From the NCBI RefSeq assembly GCF_004745825.1, contig NZ_SRLA01000004.1:186001-250000 (forward strand): DNA of 64,000 bases, read 5' to 3'. Below, in pieces: positions 26,873 through 35,480 of this stretch. A program made the translations under genes and the position numbers. The DNA is from Hymenobacter fodinae (GTDB taxonomy: Bacteria > Bacteroidota > Bacteroidia > Cytophagales > Hymenobacteraceae). The notes under the pieces were generated by a model. The model saw only the letters and a program-made list of their open reading frames with translations. It was not told the origin of the DNA and did not search any database. Each line of letters begins with the position of its first letter. Position 1 is the first letter of the stretch.

Positions 26873-28057
26873 TCAGTAAGTAAAAACGATCAGCTTGAGC
26901 AGAATGACCAAGGGTATCACTTCTGTGGCGCAAAGGTACGAAAACAAATGTAGATTCAGTAGGGATGCCCTGCTATGCAGTGTACGAGCAACTCGGATAA
27001 CTGAACCAATCAACAGCAAGGAAACCACCCCGTTGGATACCCACAATACCGTTTCAGGCAGCCGTTGGTTAAGCCCTAGGTACAGGAATATCACTAGAGG
27101 TAAGAACAGCCCCATAAATAGAATAGTGCGAATAAACTCCCGGTATTGTACCATGACTAGGTCAGTTACATCAAAAATGTAGCCCATGAGCTCTAGAAAC
27201 AAGTACTTCCCGATTACGAAGCCAGCTATCAGGCCAGTGTAAAGCAGAACTCGTAGTACAATGGCGGACTCCGGCACATCAAACAGACGGCGCAGAATAA
27301 CGATACTCTGAATATTAGTATGAATAGCGACTAATAGCAGAGCAAAGGATAACGAGAATATAAGAACTAGGCCTAGGTTGAGCCACGTAATAGTAGGCTT
27401 TGTTAGGAAGTCTTGTTCAGCCGCAGCTTTTCCCCATAAACCTTCTACTTGATAAATGCGTGCGAAGCCTGGTTGATACGTGGCGCGAATACCTCCGTAG
27501 GCCAGCCCAATAACTAGCAGAAAACACAGGAATACTGTCTGGCCCTGGTGTCCCCGGGGACGAGGTTGGGCTAACAAGGGTGTGGCCGCCGGCTTACCTT
27601 TGGGAGTTACGGGTGAGGAAGCTACGTTGCTAAAGGAAGCCAAATTAGGAGTTGCTTCTCCTTGCCATACGCAAAGCAGATGAGAGCCACCAGCAACCCC
27701 GGCCGGTAACAGTTGAGCCAAATCAACAGTGTAGGAGGCTGGGGTACGGGCAGTAAATACTAGACGGTTGTCTATGAATAAGCTCAGCCCTTGTCGAGCC
27801 GTGAAGCTAATTGGTAGCGGCTTACTAGGCCGAATAGTCAGCCACTGGTAGTAGGCATGCGCTGGCGTATGGTAGTCTGGCAGATAAAGAACCAACCGGT
27901 TCGTCTGCTCACCATGAATCAACCAGTCAGAGGTTAGGCCACCACGCGGCGCCGTTGGTAAGGGCCGGTACTCTACTGCCCAGGTAGCTTGACCACTGCA
28001 CAGGATCAGCCCCAATAACAGCAAAAAAGCACGTAATCTAGCGTAGCGCACAACCAT
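26873..28057 (-). CDS. DUF4271 membrane protein
   Basis: A conserved Bacteroidota membrane protein of unknown function (394 residues). It begins with a signal peptide (about residues 1-28), then has a periplasmic beta-rich part of about 110 residues and a Pro-rich linker. Six to seven transmembrane helices make up the C-terminal half (DUF4271), with LGLNQRLPETVLWVSNGVV and LHLFSYLCATEVIPLVILLK near the end. The ATG at 28055-28057 is chosen over the preceding TTG. It is regularly found beside hemD-like genes; the significance is unknown. It ends 78 bases before the hemD start, so co-transcription is likely. Confidence 0.85.
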   Translation of the reverse strand: MVVRYARLRAFLLLLGLILCSGQATWAVEYRPLPTAPRGGLTSDWLIHGEQTNRLVLYLPDYHTPAHAYYQWLTIRPSKPLPISFTARQGLSLFIDNRLVFTARTPASYTVDLAQLLPAGVAGGSHLLCVWQGEATPNLASFSNVASSPVTPKGKPAATPLLAQPRPRGHQGQTVFLCFLLVIGLAYGGIRATYQPGFARIYQVEGLWGKAAAEQDFLTKPTITWLNLGLVLIFSLSFALLLVAIHTNIQSIVILRRLFDVPESAIVLRVLLYTGLIAGFVIGKYLFLELMGYIFDVTDLVMVQYREFIRTILFMGLFLPLVIFLYLGLNQRLPETVLWVSNGVVSLLLIGSVIRVARTLHSRASLLNLHLFSYLCATEVIPLVILLKLIVFTY

Positions 28058-28078
28058 CAAATGGTAAAAGCAGGTGGC

Positions 28079-29146
28079 CTAGGAAGCTACCCGCTGCTGG
28101 GCAGTACGGCTCTGATACACCCCTAGTAAGAAGCTCAGCAGTACAGAGAAAACCACTAGGCCCAGAATGAGGAGCGTGTTGCCCAGATAGGCAAAGTTGA
28201 TGACGAAGAGAATCACTACTAAGTTGAGTGCCCCCAGTAGCATTACAGTGCTGATTTGCTGAAAGCCCATGGCCAGAATGCGGTGATGGACGTGGTTTTT
28301 GTCGGGGGAAAAGGGGGAACGGCCGGCCAGCATGCGCACAATGAATACCCGTAGCGTATCAAACAAGGGCACAAAGAGAATACCTACCGCCACGGAAGGC
28401 GCCGAAGAAGCAAAGGGTTGCCCCACCTTCAGGCCCATCTCAATGAACTGAATGGTGAGGATAGAGACAATAAAGCCACACAGCAAGGAACCTGTGTCGC
28501 CCATGAAGATACTGGCTTTATGGAAGTTGTATCGCAGAAAGCCCAGCATCCCTCCTATCACGCAGACTGAGACGAACACATAGTTCTGAAAATTGGGCCC
28601 GCCGTACTCATAAAAGTAATAGCCGAAGGTGCTCACAATAATCAGCACAATGGTACCGGCAAGACCATCCAAGCCGTCGATCAGATTGATAGCGTTGGTA
28701 ATGCCTACGATTACTAGAAAGGTGAAAGCATAGCTAATACCAACGGGAAGCTCCTGAATACCCAGGATACCCTGAAAGCTAGTGATGCGCACATCCGCCA
28801 TAATCATGACAATGCCGGTAGCCAACAACTGGCCTACAAACTTCTTCGCGACGGAAATTGTAACGAGGTCGTCCTTGAGCCCCACGAAGAATAGCACGAT
28901 GCAGCCAGCCAGCAGTTGCTGAATGCCATGCGACAAATCGGCGAAGATGGTGAGGGCCGACATAAAGCCCGCGAATACTGCAACACCACCGAGACGAGGT
29001 GTTAGGGACTCATGCACGGTTCGCACGTTGGGCGTGTCGAGCATGTTCTTCAGGTGGGCGATGTAGATGATGGATGGTACCGCAAACATTGATACCAGAA
29101 ATGCCCAAAGAGAGGACAGGCCCAACTGAATTCCAAGGTGACTCAT
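28079..29146 (-). CDS. Polyprenyl-phosphate sugar-1-phosphate transferase (WecA/TagO family)
   Basis: An inner-membrane enzyme of the MraY/WecA family (355 residues, about ten transmembrane helices). It transfers a HexNAc-1-phosphate from UDP-sugar to undecaprenyl phosphate, starting surface polysaccharide synthesis. Conserved cytoplasmic motifs are TPRLGGVAVF, FFVGLKDDLV (Asp-Asp), NAINLIDGLDGLAG, IFMGDTGSLLCGF and the His motif PDKNHVHHRIL typical of the WecA/TagO branch rather than MraY. The start at the ATG giving MSHLGIQ is preferred over a TTG 15 bases upstream. The gene stands immediately upstream of the DUF4271 gene (21-base gap). Confidence 0.92.
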   Translation of the reverse strand: MSHLGIQLGLSSLWAFLVSMFAVPSIIYIAHLKNMLDTPNVRTVHESLTPRLGGVAVFAGFMSALTIFADLSHGIQQLLAGCIVLFFVGLKDDLVTISVAKKFVGQLLATGIVMIMADVRITSFQGILGIQELPVGISYAFTFLVIVGITNAINLIDGLDGLAGTIVLIIVSTFGYYFYEYGGPNFQNYVFVSVCVIGGMLGFLRYNFHKASIFMGDTGSLLCGFIVSILTIQFIEMGLKVGQPFASSAPSVAVGILFVPLFDTLRVFIVRMLAGRSPFSPDKNHVHHRILAMGFQQISTVMLLGALNLVVILFVINFAYLGNTLLILGLVVFSVLLSFLLGVYQSRTAQQRVAS

Positions 29147-29214
29147 GGTGGTTCGGCTCAAGCAAAAACTACGCTCAGCCGGTTATTTCCGACCGCAGCA
29201 ATGAAAGTATAGGC

Positions 29215-29634
29215 CTAGCTATGCAACACCCCCGAGCGGTTGAGCATAGCTATATGGATCAGGTTATCGGCCACGATAGAATCGGGCACGAAGATGAATT
29301 TTTTATCGAAGATATGTTGGTCGCGGTAGTAGCTTACCCAGTACTGGTTGTTTAAGTGAAACAGGGCTGGGTCAATGGGCTCGATAGGTACGGCGGTGTG
29401 CGGTTCCACCTCAAGCAGCACATGCCGCAACGTAGACGTACGAATGGTACTGCCGTCGGCCAGATCTAGGCCATAGCCATTAGAGCTGACGATGACGTTG
29501 CTGATAGGGTACTCATTATGATTGAGCAGGTATACCAGCCAACCGGGCTTGCCTTCCTCCGTAGCAGCAGCATCTTCTGGCACAATAGCCACGGATACAC
29601 CCTCTACCGGATCAAATGAAATGTCTTTCTTCAT
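29215..29634 (-). CDS. Conserved Bacteroidota protein of unknown function
   Basis: A 139-residue soluble protein. I recognise the pattern MKKDISFDPVEGVSVAIVPE, PISNVIVSSNGYG, TSTLRH, FHLNNQYWVSYYRD and KKFIFVPDSIVADNLI as a short family widespread in Bacteroidota, sometimes mislabelled as a phenylalanyl-tRNA synthetase subunit; it shows none of that enzyme's motifs. There are no signal peptide, membrane span or catalytic motifs. It lies 9 bases downstream of lipB on the same strand and is likely co-transcribed with it, but no functional link is evident. Confidence 0.85.
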   Translation of the reverse strand: MKKDISFDPVEGVSVAIVPEDAAATEEGKPGWLVYLLNHNEYPISNVIVSSNGYGLDLADGSTIRTSTLRHVLLEVEPHTAVPIEPIDPALFHLNNQYWVSYYRDQHIFDKKFIFVPDSIVADNLIHIAMLNRSGVLHS

Positions 29635-29643
29635 GCTAAAAAC

Positions 29644-30438
29644 TCAAGAGCCTAGTTCGGCGCCCAATAATCCGGCCAAATGCAGTAGTAAGCGCTCCTG
29701 AACTTCAGCAACTGGCACTACCTGGCCTAGCTCCTGCTGCAAAGACGTAACTGCTTTATCAGTAATACCGCAGGGCACAATATGCCCGAAATACGATAAG
29801 TCGGTATTTACGTTTAGGGCAAAGCCGTGCATGGTTACCCAGCGGCTACACTTCACGCCCATAGCGCAAATTTTCCGAGGATTAGTGGCTCCTTCCTCAA
29901 AGTCAAGCCATACACCGGTAAGTCCATCAATACGTCCGGCGCGCAGCTTATAGTCGGCCAGCGTCAGGATAACGGCCTCCTCTAACACCCGCAGGTAACG
30001 ATGAATGTCGGTAAAGAAGTTATCGAGGTCGAGGATGGGGTAGCCCACCAGCTGGCCGGGGCCATGGTAGGTAATGTCGCCCCCGCGGTTGATACGGTGG
30101 AAGGTAGCCTCGTGAGCGGCTAGGCCACTCTCATCGAGCAACAAATGCTCTGGCTTGCCACTCTTGCCCAAGGTATACACATGAGGGTGCTCACAAAGCA
30201 GCAAGTAGTTGGGCGTAGGCTCAACAGGCTCGCCGGCTTCAACAGCGGCGCGATTGCGGGTTTTGATTGCCAGCGTGTCAGCTAGCAGTTGCTCCTGTAG
30301 CTCCCAAGTAGGTACGTACTCCACCAAGCCCAACCGCCGCACCTGAATTTGTCGGTTCTGTCCCGGTTGCATAGGCGCCGCTGCTAGAGCGGGCGCAACT
30401 GGAGTGGTGGGTGCTACGCAGGCCGAAAGAAAGTCCAT
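29644..30438 (-). CDS. lipB: Octanoyl-[acyl-carrier-protein]:protein N-octanoyltransferase
   Basis: Moves the octanoyl group from ACP to the lipoyl domain of 2-oxoacid dehydrogenases and GcvH, the first step of lipoate assembly; LipA then adds sulfur. Family motifs are EHPHVYTLGKSGKPEHLLL, HRINRGGDITYHGPGQLVGY, GVWLD and KICAMGVKCSRWVTMHGFALNVN. The active-site Lys is in the last of these, and the catalytic Cys is in VPCGITDKAVTSL. The long form has 264 residues. An internal ATG (30372, MQPGQNRQIQVRRLG) would match the usual family start better, and the Ala/Pro-rich first 22 residues may not be translated. It has a well-formed promoter at 30684-30713 with a long leader. Confidence 0.93.
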   Translation of the reverse strand: MDFLSACVAPTTPVAPALAAAPMQPGQNRQIQVRRLGLVEYVPTWELQEQLLADTLAIKTRNRAAVEAGEPVEPTPNYLLLCEHPHVYTLGKSGKPEHLLLDESGLAAHEATFHRINRGGDITYHGPGQLVGYPILDLDNFFTDIHRYLRVLEEAVILTLADYKLRAGRIDGLTGVWLDFEEGATNPRKICAMGVKCSRWVTMHGFALNVNTDLSYFGHIVPCGITDKAVTSLQQELGQVVPVAEVQERLLLHLAGLLGAELGS

Positions 30439-30805
30439 GAGCAGTTAAAATAAGCAGCGAAAGAGCCCTAGTGGAAAGACGTCAGTTAGTTTAGAAACCC
30501 AACTATTTCTGCCTTTATCATCAAGCAATTTAGCTATTTAGCGCAAAGAAACGATGCTGACACAGCAATGACAGAAGCTCGGCAGTTGGCTTAGCATCAC
30601 GTCATTTTTCTCTCTCCTACGCCTGAGGAAAACTGAACTGACAAGGAAGCGAGCTGGCTTTCTATTGCTGTTCAGAAAGCGCGCAAAGGTACCATTTTTA
30701 CTTCCAACCTCAACGAAAGAGCTATCATTAAACGGAGTTACCTAATGGCCACTGCTCGCACTTACCATACTCAGTAGCATATATTTTGCGCATATTGATC
30801 TGGAT
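30439..30805. other. Intergenic region between lipB and yraN
   Basis: The 367 bases between these divergent genes hold no credible coding frame. They contain the lipB promoter (30684-30713) and a weak TATATTTTG sequence at 30780-30788 before yraN. The lipB leader of about 240 bases is unusually long; I see no recognisable riboswitch in it. Confidence 0.6.
30684..30713 (-). promoter_or_regulatory. Full Bacteroidota-type promoter upstream of lipB
   Basis: Minus-strand TTG (30711-30713), 19 bases, then TACCTTTG (30684-30691): an exact consensus match. It points towards lipB about 245 bases away. Confidence 0.65.
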
Positions 30806-30808
30806 ATG

Positions 30809-31168
30809 ATGCCCACCACCGCACATGCTATTGGCCAAGCTGGTGAAGATGCTGCCCTCGACTATTTACTAGCTTCAGGCTATGAATTGGTGCATCGAAA
30901 TTACCGCTACCGGCGCGCCGAAGTCGATCTAATTGTCCGCCTAGGCCAGGAGCTTCTAGTGTTTGTTGAGGTCAAGACGCGTACGACGGTTCGCTTTGGT
31001 TACCCCGAGGAATTTGTGACCTCGCGCAAACAAGAGCTCTTTCGTCGCGCGGCAGAACAGGTACAGGAAGAGTTAGCCTGGGCCGGTGATATTCGGTTTG
31101 ACATTTTGGCGCTTACGCCCGATAGCAGTGGCCTACGAGTAGAGCATTTTCAAGATGCCTTCTTTTAA
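30809..31168 (+). CDS. YraN family (UPF0102) endonuclease-like protein
   Basis: A small protein with a restriction-endonuclease-like (PD-(D/E)xK) fold, 119 residues. Family elements are GQAGEDAALDYLLASGYELV, NYRYRRAEVDLIV (the Asp of the active site), LVFVEVKTRTTVRFG (the ExK pair) and YPEEFVTSRKQELFRRAAE. All predicted catalytic residues are present. The family resembles Holliday-junction resolvases but its cellular role is unproved. Two ATGs stand in tandem at 30806 and 30809; either may start translation. It ends in a shared hairpin terminator. Confidence 0.93.
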   Translation: MPTTAHAIGQAGEDAALDYLLASGYELVHRNYRYRRAEVDLIVRLGQELLVFVEVKTRTTVRFGYPEEFVTSRKQELFRRAAEQVQEELAWAGDIRFDILALTPDSSGLRVEHFQDAFF

Positions 31169-31186
31169 TCCATTACTTAGGAAGGC

Positions 31187-31219
31187 AAAGGGGCGCAGCC
31201 TGATAGGCTGCGCCCCTTT
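31187..31219. terminator. Hairpin terminator between yraN and the MORN lipoprotein gene
   Basis: Arms 31187-31200 (aaaggggcgcagcc) and 31206-31219 are a perfect 14-bp inverted repeat with a 5-base loop between converging genes. The T-run is short on both sides. Confidence 0.85.
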
Positions 31220-31237
31220 GCACTTATGCAGCGCTGT

Positions 31238-32200
31238 TTATTTCTTCATACCGGGGCGGGCTGTATCTGCTTCACCACGCTTGTCGAGTTTATCTTTCTC
31301 ATAAATCAGCACGCCATTGCGGTTATATTCTTTCACCAACACTGGCTCGGTTACTTCGGGGTCGTACCCGGTTTCTCCATACTGATATTCATAGCGAAGG
31401 CGGTTGCGCGCGTTGCGGAAGCCCCAGTACCGGTTCCAAGTCCCGATGCGCTTTCCGTTTTCAAATTGCCCATCCCACTCCAACTGGCCATTTTCGTTGT
31501 AGCGCACGTAGTCGCCTTCCAGCTTCCCATTCACGAAAGGAATAACTTCCTTCACTTGTTTCTGAGCACCATCATAGTACGTTATGTTGGCATCGCGCGG
31601 AAAACCCATTTCATAATGCGTCTTCGTGAGCAGGATATTATCACGATTGAATGTTTCCCAGCGTAAGTGCTTGGTGCCAACAGCGTAGTACCCGGTTTCT
31701 ACTACTTTGCCTCCTTCTGTTTTCTTGTAGGGGCCATGTAGCACCCGAAACAGGTTTCCGTCAATATCCCCATTCGCCTTTATGATACGACGCTTTTTGG
31801 GGTCATACACGTAACGAGCCGGGGCATACGGGTTAGGCTGTTGGAAAGTGCGCAGGTAATAAAACGTTTCGATGCGTTGATTTTTGCCCTTACCACCCGA
31901 CTTCACATAGGCCTTCTTAATTCGCTCCCCGAGGAAGATGTTTTTCTTCTTCTTGGGTTTACGCTGGGCGGCTTTCTCCTTTTCCTTAGCAGCTCGCTCC
32001 TGTTCTTTGGTGAGCGTGGTACGCTTGGCGATGAGTGAAGGTGCCTTAGTAGTATCCTGAGCAGTAGTGAGTGTATCACCACTTAAGGCTAGGCCACCGG
32101 TGTCAGGCTTGCTGTTAAATGAAACTGTTTTCTTGGAGCAGGCCGCCAGCGACAACAGCAGGCTAACCAATAGAAACAGGGGTAGGCGGAACAGACGCAT
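31238..32200 (-). CDS. MORN-repeat (YwqK-like) lipoprotein
   Basis: A predicted lipoprotein (320 residues) with signal MRLFRLPLFLLVSLLLSLAAC and lipobox LAAC-S. After a Lys/Arg/Glu-rich segment (about residues 65-90) the C-terminal half carries MORN-like repeats: YYDGAQKQVKEVIPFVNGKL, EGDYVRYNENGQLEWDGQF and ENGKRIGTWNRYWG. Such repeats also occur in so-called YwqK antitoxin-like proteins, but no toxin partner is adjacent. An exported structural or adaptor role is possible; the function is unknown. The upstream open frame (to 32281) was rejected in favour of the lipoprotein signal. Confidence 0.82.
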   Translation of the reverse strand: MRLFRLPLFLLVSLLLSLAACSKKTVSFNSKPDTGGLALSGDTLTTAQDTTKAPSLIAKRTTLTKEQERAAKEKEKAAQRKPKKKKNIFLGERIKKAYVKSGGKGKNQRIETFYYLRTFQQPNPYAPARYVYDPKKRRIIKANGDIDGNLFRVLHGPYKKTEGGKVVETGYYAVGTKHLRWETFNRDNILLTKTHYEMGFPRDANITYYDGAQKQVKEVIPFVNGKLEGDYVRYNENGQLEWDGQFENGKRIGTWNRYWGFRNARNRLRYEYQYGETGYDPEVTEPVLVKEYNRNGVLIYEKDKLDKRGEADTARPGMKK

Positions 32201-32317
32201 CGGGAGTAAAGGCAGAATTCGCAGCATCGAACGTAAATATAAACGCATTTGGTGCCCTCTACTTTGCCCACCCCAAACCATGAATCAGCAAGCAGGCCAT
32301 TCTAGCGGACACTAACA

Positions 32318-32355
32318 AGCAAAAAGCCCTGACTATTGAAGCCAGGGCTTTGTAC
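32318..32355 (-). terminator. Rho-independent terminator after htpG
   Basis: On the minus strand the 9-bp stem (32343-32351 with 32323-32331) is followed by TTTTTG. It lies 33 bases past the htpG stop. Confidence 0.85.
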
Positions 32356-32383
32356 TACTTTAAACTATTAAGACTTTTTTATG

Positions 32384-34216
32384 CTACTCAGTAGCTAGTA
32401 AATCAGCGCTACGCTTCACAAAGGCTGTTAACGCTTCGCCTTTCAGCATACCTTGCGCCAACAGAGCGAGGTCGTAGGCTTGCCGGGCTAGCTTGCTGCC
32501 GGCTTCGCCTTCAGCTTTCAGCACGCGCTGCGCAATGGGGTGATTGGCATTCACACTCACCGTGTAGCTATCTGGGAGGCTACCAAACATCTGCATGCCT
32601 CCTCCCCCACCGGTGCGTTGCATATCCTTCATGCGGCGCATGAACTCAGGCAAGGTAATAACAACCGGCGCATCCTGGGGCGAGAGAGCTTCTACTTGCA
32701 CGTGCATGTGCTCGTTGCTGATGGCACCTTTATACAGCTCTTGCAGCTTGGTTTTATCGTCGTCGCTGAGGACACTTTCCTGCTGCTCGTCTTTCTCGAT
32801 AAGTTTGCCAACCGTGTCGGCATCCACGCGCTTGAAGGTGGTTTTCTCCAGCTTTTGCTCCAACTGCCCGATAAAGTGCGGGTCGAGCACGGCATCCAGC
32901 TTCAGCACATCATAGCCACGGTCTTGAGCGGCCTGTACGAAGGCGTGCTGCGACTCAGGGTCAGTGGTGTAGAGCACCACGGTCTGGTCGTTCTTGTCCT
33001 TCTGGTTGGCCTGTACAAACTCTTGGTATTCCTTCAGGGTAAAGAACTTGCCACCTACGTTCTGCACCAACGCGAAGTCCTTGGCCTTCTCATAGAACTT
33101 CTCATCGGAGAGCATGCCGTACTTCACGAACAGCCCAATGTCCGACCATTTCTCCTCGAAGCCCATGCGGTCTTTGCGGAACAGCTCGGCCAGCTTGTCG
33201 GCTACCTTCTTGGTGATGTAGGTGTTGATTTTCTTCACCGCTGCATCAGCCTGCAGGAAGCTGCGCGACACGTTCAGCGGAATGTCGGGCGAGTCGATGA
33301 CGCCGTGGAGCAGCATTAGGAATTCGGGCACCACGTCCTTCACCTCGTCGGTGATGAATACCTGGCGCGAGTAGAGCTGGATTTTGTTGCGCTGGAACTG
33401 CAGCTCGTCCTTCACCTTCGGGAAGTAAAGAATGCCCGTCAGGTTGAAGGGATAATCTACGTTGAGGTGAATCCAGAACAGCGGAGCCTCCGAGAAGGGA
33501 TACAGCTCCTGGTAGAATTTGGTGTAGTCTTCGTCGGTCAGCTCAGAGGGCTGCTTGGTCCAGATCGGAGCCGTTTGGTTGATTACCTCTCCCTCGAACT
33601 CAATTTCGATGGGCAGGAACTTGCAGTACTTGGTCAGGATGGTACGCAGGCGAGCAGCTTCCAGAAACTCATCAGAGTCTTCGGCTACGTGCAGTACCAC
33701 ATCGGTGCCACGGTCGGCCTTCTCAGCAGTTTCGAGGCTGAACTCGGTGCTGCCGTCGCACACCCAGTGGGCGGCCTCGGTATCTTCCTTGTAGCTCTTC
33801 GAGAAGATTTCTACCTCATTGGCTACCATGAAGGCCGAGTAGAAGCCTAAGCCAAACTGACCGATAATCTGGTCTTTGGCGGCGGCATCCTTCTCCTTAT
33901 ACTTCTCTACAAACTCAGAAGCTCCGGAAAAGGCAATCTGATTGATATACTTCTTGATTTCTTCGCCCGTCATGCCCAGGCCGCGGTCGGAGATGGTGAT
34001 GGTGCGGGCTTCCTTGTCCACACTTACCTTCACTTTCAGCTCACCCAGCTCACCTTTAAACTCACCCAGCTGGGCCAAGCTCTTCAGCTTTTGCGTGGCA
34101 TCTACGGCATTGCTGACCAGTTCCCGCAGGAAGATTTCGTGGTCAGAATACAGGAACTTCTTGATGATGGGAAAGATATTCTCGGTGTGAATCGAGATGC
34201 TGCCTTTCTCTTGCAT
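32384..34216 (-). CDS. htpG: Molecular chaperone HtpG (Hsp90)
   Basis: A cytoplasmic ATP-driven chaperone (610 residues). The GHKL ATPase domain shows LRELVSNAVDATQKLK, ISDRGLGMTGEEIKKYI and IGQFGLGFYSAFMVANEV. The middle domain contains GILYFPKVKDELQFQRNKIQLY and SRQVFITDEV, and includes the catalytic-loop Arg in LNVSRSFLQAD. The C-terminal dimerisation part, NANHPIAQRVL onward, has no MEEVD tail, as expected in bacteria. A 7-bp inverted repeat at 34327-34343 in the promoter region may be a heat-shock operator. It has its own terminator and is monocistronic. Confidence 0.97.
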   Translation of the reverse strand: MQEKGSISIHTENIFPIIKKFLYSDHEIFLRELVSNAVDATQKLKSLAQLGEFKGELGELKVKVSVDKEARTITISDRGLGMTGEEIKKYINQIAFSGASEFVEKYKEKDAAAKDQIIGQFGLGFYSAFMVANEVEIFSKSYKEDTEAAHWVCDGSTEFSLETAEKADRGTDVVLHVAEDSDEFLEAARLRTILTKYCKFLPIEIEFEGEVINQTAPIWTKQPSELTDEDYTKFYQELYPFSEAPLFWIHLNVDYPFNLTGILYFPKVKDELQFQRNKIQLYSRQVFITDEVKDVVPEFLMLLHGVIDSPDIPLNVSRSFLQADAAVKKINTYITKKVADKLAELFRKDRMGFEEKWSDIGLFVKYGMLSDEKFYEKAKDFALVQNVGGKFFTLKEYQEFVQANQKDKNDQTVVLYTTDPESQHAFVQAAQDRGYDVLKLDAVLDPHFIGQLEQKLEKTTFKRVDADTVGKLIEKDEQQESVLSDDDKTKLQELYKGAISNEHMHVQVEALSPQDAPVVITLPEFMRRMKDMQRTGGGGGMQMFGSLPDSYTVSVNANHPIAQRVLKAEGEAGSKLARQAYDLALLAQGMLKGEALTAFVKRSADLLATE

Positions 34217-34326
34217 AGCGCGTTGGAAAAGAGGAGTTAAAAACAGGAATGCAGACGAATTGCCAGCCGATTTCTTGCTGGCTGGCGAAATTCTCGGCTT
34301 TCAAACCGTATTCCAGTTCCTCTTTA

Positions 34327-34343
34327 GCTGTCAGTTTGACAGC
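34327..34343. promoter_or_regulatory. Inverted repeat upstream of htpG, possible heat-shock operator
   Basis: GCTGTCA-gtt-TGACAGC is a perfect 7-bp inverted repeat about 110-125 bases before htpG. A TACGGTTTG -7-like sequence lies just downstream (34302-34310 on the minus strand). It does not match CIRCE. Its role is inferred from position. Confidence 0.4.
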
Positions 34344-34395
34344 GCTTTCGCATGCTGACCCCGTAGGCTAGCCACCTTAGTGAATCGGCAGTGGC

Positions 34396-34893
34396 CTAGC
34401 GACCTACTTCCCATAGCTGACGCATAGCATTGCGGTAAATGCGCTGAGAAGGCGGCAAAGCCGCCTGCCATTCGCGCTCCAAACTATCAATGAGGGGCGT
34501 GGCTGAACGAGTGAGCCAATCGAGGGCGGCGGGAATATCAGAGAAGAACTGAAAGTTGATGCGAGCGTGGCGCTGGGCTTCACTGAGAATATTCTCCACA
34601 ATCAACTGGTTATGCAAGTTAGGTGGCTCAATAAAGGCCAAATGCTCTACTCCCAACGCCAAAAATTGCTCTAACCACTTGTCACTGAGCCATGCTTGCT
34701 CTTCCATGCCTAGCAAAGGCATAGTGCTACTGTCAACCAACCACTGCGTTATCTGATGATCCTGGGATATTACCAGTAATTGTTGCAGCGACTGCTCAAA
34801 TTCTTTAAACTCCAGGGGCCCACGCCATTCCCAACGCAACAACCGCGACTGCGGCGAAACCTGCACAAACAATGAATTAACTACGCATATCAT
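34396..34893 (-). CDS. Hypothetical protein, possible STAS/SEC14-like fold
   Basis: A 165-residue soluble protein I do not recognise by motif. The pattern LLRWEWRGPLEFKEFEQSLQ, ITQWLVDSSTMPLLGMEEQA, LGVEHLAFIEPPN and FQFFSDIPAALDWL suggests an alternating beta/alpha fold like small STAS-type proteins found in Hymenobacter-type genomes. This is a guess from strand/helix pattern. There is no signal peptide. It lies upstream of htpG on the same strand with a 179-base gap, so it is probably a separate transcript. Confidence 0.6.
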   Translation of the reverse strand: MICVVNSLFVQVSPQSRLLRWEWRGPLEFKEFEQSLQQLLVISQDHQITQWLVDSSTMPLLGMEEQAWLSDKWLEQFLALGVEHLAFIEPPNLHNQLIVENILSEAQRHARINFQFFSDIPAALDWLTRSATPLIDSLEREWQAALPPSQRIYRNAMRQLWEVGR

Positions 34894-35042
34894 AGTACTA
34901 CCAACTTATGTAAGCCGAGAAATTGGCTTACTCTGAAGGCAAAGCTATAATACAGTATTCTTAGCTCGATTCTATTTCGCTAGGCCTATCCAATACCTCG
35001 TTGAATGTTGGATTATCTTGGCTGAGTTCTACCTGAACAGAT

Positions 35043-35225
35043 TTAGGCAGCCAGTTGCCCTGCGGCTATAGGCTCCGTTGTTGAGGCCACTAGGGCAGTT
35101 GTGGCGACCTTTTGAGTGGGGTGCATTTCGTGCGTTACTACTGGTCTAGCAACGGCTCGGTGCGACAACCGATAGTGAAAGCGCGCTGGACGAAATGAAA
35201 ATGATTGTTTGGCACTGCCACTCAT
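35043..35225 (-). CDS. Small basic ORF (60 aa), unknown
   Basis: A 60-codon frame, MSGSAKQSFSFRPARFHYRL to IAAGQLAA, in an otherwise gene-poor stretch. It has no recognisable family. The reason to list it is that its ATG overlaps the stop of another small frame (35222-35323) in the arrangement GTATGA, which resembles translational coupling. The protein is basic and His/Arg-rich at the N-terminus and low-complexity at the C-terminus. It could be chance. Confidence 0.3.
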   Translation of the reverse strand: MSGSAKQSFSFRPARFHYRLSHRAVARPVVTHEMHPTQKVATTALVASTTEPIAAGQLAA

Positions 35226-35323
35226 ACAAATAGCACCTCGGTGGTACCTAGAGCGGAGCCTTTCCTAGTGGGACGCAGCACGGCCGCTAGGCGGCGTAGT
35301 AGACGAAAAGTGATGGTTTTCAT
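35222..35323 (-). CDS. Very small ORF (33 aa), unknown
   Basis: Starts ATG at 35321-35323 (MKTITFRLLRRLAAVLRPTR then KGSALGTTEVLFV) and stops at a TGA overlapping the next ATG. The N-terminus is amphipathic and strongly basic. No homolog comes to mind. Codon content looks like the local genes, but length alone gives little support. Confidence 0.28.
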   Translation of the reverse strand: MKTITFRLLRRLAAVLRPTRKGSALGTTEVLFV

Positions 35324-35456
35324 AGCTAATGAAATGATGTGAAAGAACAGCACAAAGGTCTCATCTGCGTATTGACTACACGTTGTCAGAGCGTTATGCT
35401 TTCGTGAATCTGACGCGCCATTTTCGTTGCCCGCAAAGGATTACAATATTTCCCTT

Positions 35457-35464
35457 TACATTTG
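35457..35464 (+). promoter_or_regulatory. -7 promoter box before the metal-locus small protein
   Basis: TACATTTG matches TAnnTTTG exactly, 17 bases before the ATG at 35481, which implies a very short leader. No TTG is visible at the right spacing upstream. Confidence 0.45.
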
Positions 35465-35480
35465 TCTCTCAACTGACACA

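Noticed and set aside
29215..29634. Phenylalanyl-tRNA synthetase subunit
   Set aside because: Similar proteins are sometimes labelled so, but there are no class II synthetase motifs and the length (139 residues) does not fit.
31238..32200. Antitoxin of a YwqK-type toxin-antitoxin pair
   Set aside because: The MORN-like repeats fit, but the protein is a lipoprotein and no toxin-like gene is next to it.
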